Shown here: positions 1 to 10,820 of the stretch, piece after piece | Layout of the letters: every line of letters starts with the position of its first letter | Position numbering within the stretch: the first letter of the stretch is position 1 | Assembly: GCF_003254395.2 (NCBI RefSeq) | Contig: NC_037642.1 | Coordinates: 8,259,736 to 8,323,735 of the forward strand | From: Apis mellifera | Lineage: Eukaryota > Arthropoda > Insecta > Hymenoptera > Apidae | Direction: 5' to 3' | DNA length: 64,000 nt | Program-made: the position numbers and the translations under genes | Notes under the pieces: model-generated | Told to the model about the DNA's origin: nothing | What the model saw: only the letters and a program-made list of their open reading frames with translations | Database searches by the model: none

Positions 1-187
1 ACAAAAAGCTGAACAGGAAGCACGAGAAAAAGCAGTACAAGAATGGTTAGCACAAAATAAAAAAGAATCAGAGATCGAAGAAGAAATCGAAACAACTGCT
101 CAAAAAGCAATACCATCGCAACAAGATATTCAGGAAGCATTACTTGCAAGAAAAAAACAAGAACTATTAGAGAAATATGTACTTTGA
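1..187 (+). CDS. ISY1: ISY1-like pre-mRNA-splicing factor, C-terminal end (partial)
   Basis: Reading from base 2, 61 codons stay open to a TGA at 185-187. The product end is very rich in Glu, Lys and Gln and finishes with QDIQEALLARKKQELLEKY and then VL. The order Pro-Ser-Gln, an acidic helix, Ala-Leu, paired Arg/Lys-Lys, then Glu-Leu-Leu-x-Lys-Tyr matches the C-terminus I know for ISY1, a spliceosome (NineTeen complex-associated) protein acting in the nucleus. Unlike vertebrate ISY1, which continues for some 20 residues, this copy stops right after that motif. The rest of the gene lies left of the window. It converges on the synaptotagmin gene, with about 2.7 kb between the two stop codons. 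A different coiled-coil protein cannot be excluded from 61 residues. Confidence 0.62.
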   Translation, partial: QKAEQEAREKAVQEWLAQNKKESEIEEEIETTAQKAIPSQQDIQEALLARKKQELLEKYVL

Positions 188-2176
188 TAGGTTTTATTTT
201 TAGTTTTTAATGTATTTAGTAACAACTATTTATAAGTTTATTTGTTTAATTGTATTAGAGTACATTTTTATAAAACGCGACAGATATAATAATAATTATT
301 ATTAATTTATAAGTAATAACATTGATTAAGGTAATTATTTTGTGCAGTAGACGTTCAAACTTCAATTAATACTTATCAAGATAGAGTGCTGTAGATAAAA
401 TATAGATAAAAATTCAACATTAGTCTGTTTATAATCCTCGCGATTCTTGAGTTTTTTTTTTATTTTTTGTTTTTTTTTGTTTTTGTTTTTTTTTATTTTT
501 TTATTTTTTTTTTTTTATCGATATTATAAGCTCACTCGAGAAAGCGACACAATAGAATAAAACACCAGAGAACAAGATTGTAATGTCACGAGTATCTTTT
601 CATTCCATCTTTTCATTCATGCTCATAGAACATTAATAGTTAGATAAATAAAATTGAACTTCATACACTCTTTTTGTCTAATCAATATTTTAAATATCTT
701 TAATCAAGCATTCTGCATTTCATCATCATTGAATCATCTCGCAAAAGCCAGTCATTTGCTTTAAAATAGTTCGATGCAATTACAACTATATCGTAACAAA
801 TCGGGAACAATCAAAGGCATAGAAATCACCCTGAAAAAGCCTTACTCATTAACTAAGTATCATCATAAATATTTCGAAAACATTCTGTTTTTATCCTCGT
901 TACATTTGTTTCATCCGTAATGAGAGACCGAATATGCTTTTCTTATTTTAACTCTCTCATCTTCAACATCGTGTTGTTTATAAACAGACTGTACAATATA
1001 CGATTTATTTTACCAGGACTCAGAAGTGAAAAAGTATCCTAATAATACTAGCTAAAATTTCAGTACGCTTAAAACTTTACTCAAAGTAGAAACTTGAATA
1101 ATTCAATCACACGCTTTATTATATATTCTTTTCTTCCATTATTTTTTTTTTTTTCACTTTCTAAAAAAGATTAAAAGTTAGACGTATCAATAAACTACAA
1201 TATTATCGATTATTGATGACTATATTAAATTTGAAAGCCTTAAAAGTATTTTTTCAAGGAAAGCATCGTAAAAAGAACTTTTGCACATTTTATAGAGAAA
1301 ATTCATAATTATTTATTTATATTTGTATCAAAAAAACTTCTGAGTCCTTGCAATCGCGTTATACATTACCTAAATACGTAAACGAGAGAATAGTTCGAGC
1401 ATGGATTAATAATTGATAATTATCTAAATATTATATAAAGCTTGAAAAAGTCAAGCATTAAACTATTCATAGTATTTGATATTTTTTATTCATTAATCAG
1501 TCGCCCGTTTCATCAGTAACCAATTCCCACTAATATAAATGCGTGAAAAAAACATTTCTACGTAATCTATCGTATTCATGATAATGTATATTACTAATTT
1601 ATTAGTAATATTAACTCTACGATCACATCTGAATTTACAAGGTGTTTTATGAGTTTATTGTGCGTCGTTGAATTGTGAATCTGTTCTCGTAATACATTCT
1701 TTTTATTCCATCCATTAACTATAATCCCTCGATGCTATTAATTGATTAACTGATATTTTGCATACACGAAATATTCATAATGTAGCGTTTATACATAACT
1801 ATAAGTATACATATAACTGTTAGTAACTGTTGATGTAACTTTCTGCTGTTTTTAATATTATCCAATATTAAATAAGTACATACATGTACAAAGAATGTTA
1901 GATAGAAAAAAAATAAATAGACATAAATATGTAAGAAATTAATACAATCTAATTATTTATTTAGAAATATTGTTTTCTATTTCACACAAAGAGTAATAGT
2001 CGAAAATCGAACAAATGCAACAAAGCATTAATTCTTTTTGCATATCAATCCATTCTCGAACCATATGATCAAAACGCCAAGATTCGTAGTATCGAACGTA
2101 TCGAACAAATAAACATTGCAAATCGAATATTCCATTGAAAGTATCGCGGAGTCGAGAGAGGAAAAGTTACGTTAGT
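188..2176. other. AT-rich convergent intergenic region with 3' UTRs
   Basis: Between the ISY1-like stop and the 3' side of the synaptotagmin gene there is no supported coding region. The sequence is AT-rich with stops in all frames. It contains a long interrupted T run at about 453-518 and AATAAA-like motifs (for example near 556). It should hold the 3' UTRs of both convergent genes. I cannot place the cleavage sites. Confidence 0.5.
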
Positions 2177-2284
2177 TTAATTTAACTCGTCCGAAGGAGA
2201 ACGACTAGAGGATCGCGGTTCATAATGGGCTCTCGACTCGGCTGGGTATCCCACGACGATTCTCCGTCGATGGACACACGCGGC
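2177..2284 (-). CDS. Candidate alternative last exon of the synaptotagmin-14-like gene
   Basis: On the minus strand a pyrimidine-rich tract ending TTTTTAG (AG at 2286-2285) is followed by 35 open codons and a TAA at 2179-2177. The block is much richer in GC and CpG than its surroundings. In phase 0 it reads as a basic, Ser/Arg-rich tail that includes VHRRRIVVGYPAE and then RSSSRSPSDELN. It lies 618 bases downstream of the normal stop of the synaptotagmin gene on the same strand. The only phase-0 donor I find inside the last regular exon (CAA followed by GTTCAA) is weak, so the link to that gene is inference. It could also belong to an unrecognised minus-strand gene, or be an open stretch of 3' UTR. 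Confidence 0.3.
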   Translation of the reverse strand, partial: AACVHRRRIVVGYPAESRAHYEPRSSSRSPSDELN

Positions 2285-2902
2285 CTAAAAAGGGTGAAAG
2301 GCACAAAGTAAAAAATAAACGATTAAGGTTGGCTCAGGCACATATCGAATCGAAGTCAGTTTCGCGGTCCATCTGGTAATATATACATTCGATTTTTGGG
2401 ACCGATGAAATATATGTTTGCATATTTGTATGCGCGTGTAATTGAAATGTATTGTGCGTATATGTAGGTAAATACGTGTAAGTGTATGAATGGTAATAAG
2501 TACACGCGTTTTTTCTTTGTTTGTATATGTAATATACATACGTAATATGTATGTTGGAAACACCCTCAACTCCGTCCAGCGTATCAAAAAGGAATGTACT
2601 TGGTACATCGATAGAGTTTTGAACTCAGAGTTACCACATGCTAAATTATGACAGCTCTGATTCACAGGATCAACAGATCAATATATTGACTTCTTTGTTC
2701 TGTTCGGGCAGTACAAACGGCATCCAATAGAGCGCAGCCGCATTCATCTTGAAAAATTCAGTTGCTTTGCTACACGATCAGTCATGTATCACGGTGTGCA
2801 AGAATAACCGTAATCTGTACCGTGTTCCATCGATCAAACCATATCGTTATCGTTAACATGGAATGTTGTTTTGTAACAAAAACTCTTTCGTGATCATATG
2901 TT

Positions 2903-5900
2903 TCAAGGACGTAGCAACGAGTGCCAACGTTGAACTTGCGTCGGTTGCCTTGCTGCACGCATATCATTCCAATGTTGAAGCTCCTCCGAACCGGAACTGT
3001 TCAATCCCAAACTGAGCCAACCGATCATTTCTCTTCCTTTTCTTCCCATTCCGCCTCTTCGTCGATTATAAACCGATAAAAAGAGTGTTACATCTCCAAG
3101 TTGGAATAGTGCAACCTGAACAAAATATTTATTAAATTATATTAATTTATAGAAAAGAAAAAAAAAATATGCTTATAAATTTTTTTATTTAATTATTCAA
3201 CATAGCAGTAATTAGCAACAAACATACTTGAAATATAAATGTTTCCTTATAAAGAGGATTCGGCTGAGCACGTTTCAAACCAGTTTTTGAACGTTCCATT
3301 TCATGACCATTACTATCCACAAGAGAAAGCTTAACATATGTATCAGGTGGTTTCGTGTCATTCCCACCACCACCACGAAAATGAGATCCTTTGATTATCT
3401 CTACCGATAAACGTCCGGTCGTTCCATTATAAGCCAAACCTATTAAAATCTCCGCTACACTTCCACCCTTCATACTACTACCATAAGGAGGTATAGTATG
3501 CGATGCATAAGTTGGTACACGTGCAGTAGGTGATGCATATGATTGAACTGACTGTTGTGATCCTGTAGAATCGCTGCGAGTCAAACTACTAGTTGTTCCC
3601 CAATCTTGTACCTTAAAGACATTTATTTTTTTTTTACATTTATTTTATCTATATATTATTTTGTTCCAAAATTTATGGATAAATAAAATGCATATAACTG
3701 ATATGCATAAACAATATAAATATGACAATTATATAAATATTTTACCGAAGAAAAAGGTGGAGGTTGTAGCGTTAACCAAAGTGTAGTTTCAAGCTGAAGA
3801 TTAATCTGATCGAAAGAGACTCTCGCTTCGCCTAACAATCTTTCTCTACGCATTCTTCCGCCCCATAAATATACTCTTAAACGTACACCCATGGCATTTA
3901 CATCCTCCGGATTTACTCGTGGAAGTAAAAAACTCTCCATGTATTGTGGAGATGTACCCTGGCGCACCCGAGTTTTGCGTCGTTGTTTCTTTGATGGTAA
4001 TAATACTAGTCGAACTTGACTACCGCCTATACCTTCAGGATAATTTCGACCTTGCAATACATGAACCTATAAAAACACAAATCTATCAGTTATCAAATTA
4101 TGAATGAATTTCATAAATGAAATTAACTAATACAAACCGTCATCTCGCGCATCGGTGCATCATATAGAAAAGCGACTTCTAAGCTACCCACTTCTTCGGT
4201 GATAGTACCCATTGTTGTAATAACATCGTTAGTAGTTGAACCATTTTGCTCCACTTCTACTTCTTGTTCTCTATTGTCAAGACCGGAAGCCCCCACTTCT
4301 ACCACGCACTGTGTCAAACAAAATTATTATTGCTTATAGACAACAGATAAACAAGTTAAAAAATTTTATTAAATTTAAATTTTTTGATTAAATTTTTTTA
4401 TTATATTTTTTCTTTCTTATTTAAAAATTATTTATTTGAAAAACATATTATAATAAATTTTATACATTTCATTAATAATAAATTTTAGACATTGTGCTAA
4501 TATAAACAAATAAATCCAAAAAGTAATGAGATTTTATATATCTCAGAGGTTAGAATTTTATTGCGTGATAAGATATCGGGGGAGGATATCCGGGAAATTC
4601 AAATTCCGATTAATTATTTGTATGGCAACTAAGCAAATCAAAAGAATAAAATTCGAATGCACATAAAACATGTCTTTTTTCACTCACTTGTTGTTGATCA
4701 TTGGACGAATGTTCTTCTGTGCAGCTGCTGGAAGTGGTGCCAGCATCTGAAACATTGATATGTAATCAATTAGGAATGAACAAAATAAATGAAAAAGAGG
4801 AAAAATAAAAAAAAAGATGGAAACTAACCCAAGATAGTCGGTCCATCCTCTGCTTGAATAGTTAAAGTATCCGGCGGTGGATGAGAATTCAATCGACGAA
4901 CATCTTCTTCTGAATCGGAACTAGTCTCTGGATCCGAATAGGAAAATGCCTTCCCTGCCGAGTTTCATTTTCAAATCGAATATTAAACCCAATGTTCACT
5001 TAGGATTTCAATGTTCGTTTAATTTCAGGTACAAAATAGCTGATAACGATCTTTGAAAGGACTGGGATCATTATGCCTGTTCTGGATTGTTATATTTTCC
5101 AAAAAAATTTCAACATTAAAAGCGTAGGATCAGTCATGCATTAACCTACCTATGTTCTTTGTAATTTGAGAAGTGGAGCCATTATTAGATTCGCAAAGAG
5201 GCACGCAAACGCCGCCGAAAAGTGTGGTCGTGGATGGCGGAGTAAAACACCATTTGCGTGATAGGTACAGGAAAAGAGCCAACAGAAGAACCACAAAACC
5301 AGCAATAGCACCCAGAAATGCTGTCGCTTCCACCGGTACTGTAAGTTGATCGATTTGTGAGAACAACTAGTTGATATAAATTATTGGTTGGTGTACGTTG
5401 TTTATCGTCCGACAAATGATCGATCATAAATGAAAACGAGTTAAAAAAAACGAGAAATGAAAGAAAAAAACAAACATAACGCGCATTGAGAGAAGAATGA
5501 TGACACAATCCGGAAGGAAGATTTCATAGATGTAAAAAACATGATTAAAAAGGGCACGTTCAAAGCAAAAGTTATTTATTGACTATGGAGAAAGGCGTTC
5601 ACCCATACACCGATTAAATCTTTCTCTCGACCGGCGGTTATACATGTAGTCGATGTATCGAACGCGTTATAACAGCAGCGACATATTACGTCGTAATGAC
5701 CTGGAATAATTAACCATCGCTTCACTTATCACGCAACCACTGCTCTATATTAAATAGTGAATATGATTCACGATATCGACATGTTACAAAATTTATTGAT
5801 TCTAATAATTTTTGTCGAAAATATCAGAACTTATTAGAAAGAAATGAATATTAAAAAATTATATATACTTGTGCTATTTATTAATAATTTATGTAGATTT

Positions 5901-6513
5901 ATTAAAAAATTGTTTTCAAAATTATTATATTTTCGATCTCCATATACCATTAAAATTATCATTTGATTTTCTTTCATGAAAAAAAAAGCAAATAAATAAT
6001 AATAAAATAGTATTCAAGACAGTGAATTTTGAAATAATCTTAATTTGCGCAATGCGGAAGCCATGGCATACATTCACATTCGAATCATTTTCGATTAATC
6101 AAAGCGAACGATATACACATTCTACATATGTGAAAATGTTTTCTATTGTCAGAATCTAACAGTATATTAAAAGATAGTTGCTATACCATAGTAAAGATCA
6201 ATTTTTATTAAAAATTAAATGTATTAAAATTTAAATCTATTAGAAACATGTATATAATGCATGTATATATTTAACTAAGAAGAAAGGCACAATGAAAAGG
6301 ATATAAAAGGGAACGCACATTTCACTTAATTTGCTAACTTTATCGCGAATGAATACTACTTATTCAATTTTTTTCTATAATCATCAATATTTTAAAGTTA
6401 ACATCTTATTATAAAAGTTTACATTTGAACAATTAAATTCGGAAAAAAATAGATAACAAATAGAAAATAGTGGACTTACCCGCCAGAAAATGGTCTGATC
6501 CTGCCAGAATCAT
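2903..6513 (-). CDS. SYT14: Synaptotagmin-14/16-like protein (8 exons, 498 aa)
   Basis: Minus-strand exons, in transcript order: 6513-6480, 5338-5150, 4954-4829, 4746-4688, 4308-4138, 4066-3746, 3611-3228, 3115-2903. All junctions are GT-AG and the phases agree, giving 499 codons with stop. The short N-terminus (MILAGSDHFLAV) is followed by one membrane helix at about residues 17-37 with a stop-transfer RK, then an acidic Ser-rich linker. C2A lies at about 175-297 and C2B at about 355-498. C2B ends in a WHxL motif (RWHSLLRP), which is typical of synaptotagmins. Both C2 domains lack the Asp clusters of Ca2+-binding loops: C2A has GIGGSQVRL where GTSDPYVK is usual, and loop 3 of C2B reads YNRRRG. 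This fits the Ca2+-independent Syt14/Syt16 group, which acts in membrane trafficking. It is a close family call; orthology to Syt14 versus Syt16 is not resolved. Confidence 0.88.
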
Positions 6514-8097
6514 GCTTGCCTTTGTATCGCATTAAAGCCTTCTTACGTTGTTTTATCGACAAGCCACAGTACGTCTTTTGCATATGATGAATTCATTATC
6601 TATATGATTCAAAACTGTTTAGAACTCGTGGTTGATCACGATCAACAAAAAGCGTGGTTATGAGACAGACGAATAATAATACGTAGGCGGAGATGTACAC
6701 AGCACTCTGTTGCTTGTCGAGTCGTGCGCCTGCAATACTTCGACCAGTTATACGCATGCGTTTCGCGGGCATACATTCTTATAACGAAAATTTCTTTCAA
6801 CAGGGATTCTCATTTCGAGATAATTTCTTTAGTATGAAGTTTATAGTTTTTTTATATTATATATTTAATTATAACATTATCAATACATTTATCAATAATT
6901 ATTATATTTAACTTATACTATTTCTTATTTAAAGAAAAATATACTATATTGAATTTAATATATCTTAAATAAAAGAATTCTGAATAAAATAAATTTTACT
7001 TCTTTTAATATATATCTCTCATTCTTCAATCATTAAATAAATATTTTTATTTATTATATTTTTAATCATATCGTACAATATATTAAATATTAAATTCATA
7101 TAAGCTATTTAAAAAAGAAAACTGATTAAGAAACTGATAATTATAAATAAACTAAATACTGCTAAATCGTTTATAAATTGTAAAATTAATTTAAAAAATT
7201 TAAAGCATTATAAAGAAATATAAATTATATCTTATTATATCTGATGTAATAAATATCGTCTATAATTATAGTATTTTAATATATAAATTATTTGAATGTA
7301 AATATTAAAAAACAATGGTTCTCATCATCAATAATCAATATATTATAAACATATAAGAATTTGTCTATTAAGAAAATAGAAACACTTCACGAAATTATTT
7401 TTCTCACCCTTTTGTTATTATGTATTTTAAATAACTGGCACATTGACTTTTTAATACATATATTATTAATTGAATTAGAATTAATATAAGGCTGTAATAC
7501 AACAATTTGTTAATGAAATTAATTTTAGTTAACCAATATGAATATTATTTAACTCGATCAAGACTAACTTGATTTTGAAATAGAAAAATTATGATTAAAT
7601 ATGATAGGATTAATCACATAATTAATTTTTTTTAATTTTTTGAAAAACAATAGTTTTAATTTTTCTTCGGTACATATTAAAGTACAACAAATTTAACTTG
7701 ACAGGTAAGTTTTATATTATTCGATAACATAACCTCGAAAATAAAATTTCTTTTTTATATATTAATTCAATAAATTTTTTACTATAAAGTTTATTATAAA
7801 ATGTTTTAGCATATGTATATGTATATATATGTATATATATGATGTATTTCATTTTATTTGTTTATTAACAATTTTAATTTTAATATTTTTAATTTAACTA
7901 TATATATAATAATTTTTTAATTTAACAACTTGTTCTTAAATAATTTTATTAGAAATAATATTATTATTATTAAAATATTTATTAATATAAATTTATTCAT
8001 ATTTATATATTATATACTTATATTTTTTAATAAAATAAATATATTGTGATCTTAATATTTATAATATCTTTTTTTCCATTAAATTATCTCAGGAATT
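6514..8097. promoter_or_regulatory. Region upstream of the synaptotagmin and cardiolipin synthase genes
   Basis: This divergent intergenic region has two parts. 6514-6790, next to the synaptotagmin start, is GC- and CpG-richer and contains the 10-base palindrome ACGCATGCGT at 6752-6761, the core of an NRF-1 (fly Erect wing) type site; it is the likely promoter or 5' UTR of the minus-strand gene. 6800-8090 is extremely AT-rich with no open frame of note. A T-rich tract followed by CTCAG at 8089-8093 looks like a splice acceptor a few bases before the cardiolipin synthase ATG, so that gene may have a non-coding first exon. Confidence 0.35.
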
Positions 8098-9096
8098 ATG
8101 AATCACTTTACAATATTATGCTTGAAACAATCTAAAACTTTAAATAAATATTGGTTAGAAAAATATTTGAAACAATATTTAATTTATCATGCAAAAATAT
8201 GTTCTACTGGAATTACTAATCATCATAAAAATTATATTAAAAAGGAAAATATTACTAGAAAAAAACATAATGTTTCAAGAACAATGCTTCAAGGTATTAA
8301 ACAGACTAAACGAAAAGTAGAAATAATTATTGAGAAAGAAAATATTTGGACAGTGCCAAATTTTCTTTGTATGGGTCGAATCTTAACATCACCATACTTA
8401 AGTTATTTAATTTTATCACAAGATTATCAGGTAAAATGTGAATATATAAATATATGAATACATGTTTATTATTTATGATTTGTTTATGTTACAGATAGCA
8501 TTGTGGTTATTAGTATTTGCAGGATTTAGTGACCTAGCTGATGGATGGATTGCACGTACATGGTCATCACAAGCTTCTAAGCTTGGTACTTTTCTAGATC
8601 CAGTTGCAGATAAATTACTTGTAGGTACACTATTCCTATCTTTGGCTTGGGTAGGATTGGTTCCTATTCCTTTAACATGTCTTGTTATTACACGAGATAT
8701 TGTCTTGATATCTGCTGCTTCATACATAAGATATAAATCTTTACCTTCTCCAGTATGTATATATTGCTAAATTATATACAAGTATTCAAGTATTAAATAT
8801 TTAAGTATTATTTATAAAATATATTTCAGAAAACTTTTGCAAGATATTTTAATCCTACATATGCAACAGCACAATTAGCTCCAACATCCATAAGTAAAAT
8901 CAATACTGCTATTCAATTATCTTTTATTGCTGGAACATTGGCTGCACCTGTATTTCATTTTGTAAATCATCCAATTTTAATAGCTTCCTGTTACATAACA
9001 GCATTAACGACATTAGCAGGAGGTTTAAGTTATTTAATATCAAAAAATACATATAAATTCTTAAGAAAAAAAACTTCATCAAAAACATCTTTTTAA
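8098..9096 (+). CDS. CRLS1: Cardiolipin synthase (CMP-forming), mitochondrial
   Basis: Exons 8098-8430, 8495-8752 and 8830-9096 join in phase 0 to 285 residues (human CRLS1 is about 300). The enzyme joins CDP-diacylglycerol and phosphatidylglycerol to make cardiolipin in the inner mitochondrial membrane. The CDP-alcohol phosphotransferase signature is complete: D124, D127-G128, A131-R132, G142, D146 and D150 within DLADGWIAR and GTFLDPVAD. It is followed by membrane helices and the conserved YFNPTYATAQL stretch. About 100 basic, weakly conserved residues precede the domain and probably include the mitochondrial targeting peptide. The first coding exon directly follows an acceptor-like CTCAG, so the start at 8098 is the first ATG in frame but a 5' non-coding exon may exist. 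It converges on the CIA30 gene, with 155 bases between. Confidence 0.93.
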
Positions 9097-9251
9097 GCAT
9101 ATATGTTAATGATCACAATAATAAACTAATGTATATAAATTTATTATTTACTTTATTTAAATATTTAATAAATATTTACTTCATACTTACATAAATAAAA
9201 TTAATAAAAAAAATTATTCTTACTTTATAATTATTTGATAAAAAAAAATTA

Positions 9252-10207
9252 TTAGTTTCTATTTACATCATACAGTTCATATGCAAAATTTTCAGAAATA
9301 TTTGTATTATAACAAACTCCAATATAATCAATTTCTAATTTAAAAGGACCTGAGATTTTATCAGCAATTGTAATACCAAAATTTGTAATAATATTTGCAA
9401 GTAAAGGATATTGATTTTCACTAATTTGTCCATTTTTACAAATCACAAATTTTGAAAAAGGAATTCTAACTATTTGCCAATGTGGACCACCCCTTGTATA
9501 CATAAAATAATGATAAATAAAATTATTATATTCTAGTTGGGATTTTTGTAAGATATTTAACATATAAGTTCTACCATCTCCTTTAACTCGTAATACAATT
9601 TCATTATATTTAGTCCAATCATATTTATCTACTCGATGAAAAGATTTAAATTTTGGAATTGTAGTGATATTGCAGTAACCACTATCTGTTGTTTTGCCAT
9701 CTTTCACTGGAGTGGTATTTAACGTACCGTGAAATATTCCATAACCATGAGATGATAATTCTAACCTAAAAAATAAGAAAAAAAGACATTTTTTTTTTAT
9801 ACTAATTTACTTATATTTTATCAAAATGTGATAGCATATAAAATATTATGTAGTTACTTAGCACTTGAATAACCATGTTTATAATCACTGTCAGAATTTA
9901 CAATCCATTGATCCAGCGACTTTTGAGATCCATCAAATTTCCATACAATATCAACTTCATCTTCTATCAATTGTTGTGGATATATTGAATAATTCTGGAA
10001 TGACTCATGTATAAATAATTTACACTCATTTTTATATGTATAATATATTTTTTCTATTTTTTTAAAAAAACTGAGATTTTTAAAATCATCCTCTGCTATT
10101 TTATCGTAGATTTGTTGATCCGATTTATAATCTTTGTAAAATCTTTTAAATCTGGTTAAAGAGTTTCTAAAATATGATTTTAATAGATGAAAAATACTTT
10201 TTTCCAT
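9252..10207 (-). CDS. NDUFAF1: Complex I intermediate-associated protein 30 (CIA30)
   Basis: Two minus-strand exons, 10207-9858 and 9765-9252, join through a split Lys codon (AA|G) to 287 residues. CIA30 is a mitochondrial assembly factor for the membrane arm of respiratory complex I. The N-terminal 80 residues are basic and contain charged helices; a targeting peptide is probable. The CIA30 domain fills about residues 85-280. Visible landmarks are the start VDIVWKFDGSQ, the Gly-rich GYGIFHGTLNT, then the beta strands EIVLRVKGDGRTYMLNI and GPHWQIVRIPF, and near the end GITIADKISGPFKLEIDYI, all family-typical. It is convergent with the cardiolipin synthase gene and divergent from PNPT1, sharing a 613-base upstream region with PNPT1. 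Confidence 0.9.
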
Positions 10208-10820
10208 ATTTTTTTCACAATTTGTTTATTAAATTATAAATTATAACTTTTTTTTGACTGCTATTGTAACTGAGTTGATAACGTTACAATATATTGTATT
10301 GCATACAAAAAATTCGATCAGATCATCATTAGATTATTATAATATAATTTATACAAAAATTATAACATAAATTTTAAATTTGATTAAAGATTAATTTTTA
10401 TATTTTAGTTTTTTTCATTATTATTCTCTTTAATAGTTATACATATTAAAATTTTTTTTTATTTTCTTAATTACTTAGCCATATAAAAATATAAATCAAT
10501 CTTAAAAGTATGTAAATTTAATATAATAATTATATAATTATTATATAATAACTATTATATATAAGATAATTTAATGAATATTATTTACAAATAAGAAAAA
10601 ATTGATATTCATTAGTAAAATAAAATATAATTTAATATATAATATATATTTAATATATATTATATATAGTATTATATATTTAATATATAATATAATTTAA
10701 TTTATATATGTATTTTTACATTTTTGATAAAAATTTTTACAATATTTGATAAAAAATTTATAATAGAATTTTTTCTTCGTAAACGATGGCAACTATGAAT
10801 ATGTTGAAATTAGTACGAAA
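10208..10820. promoter_or_regulatory. Shared AT-rich upstream region of CIA30 and PNPT1, with a short uORF
   Basis: This 613-base stretch separates two divergent mitochondrial genes and probably contains both promoters. Most of it is extremely AT-rich, with runs of ATATTTAATATAT-like sequence at about 10628-10705 that can fold on themselves. I see no TATA/Inr pair I would defend. At 10786-10824 a 12-codon open frame (MATMNMLKLVRK) ends in a TGA that overlaps the PNPT1 start codon as ATGA. Confidence 0.35.
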
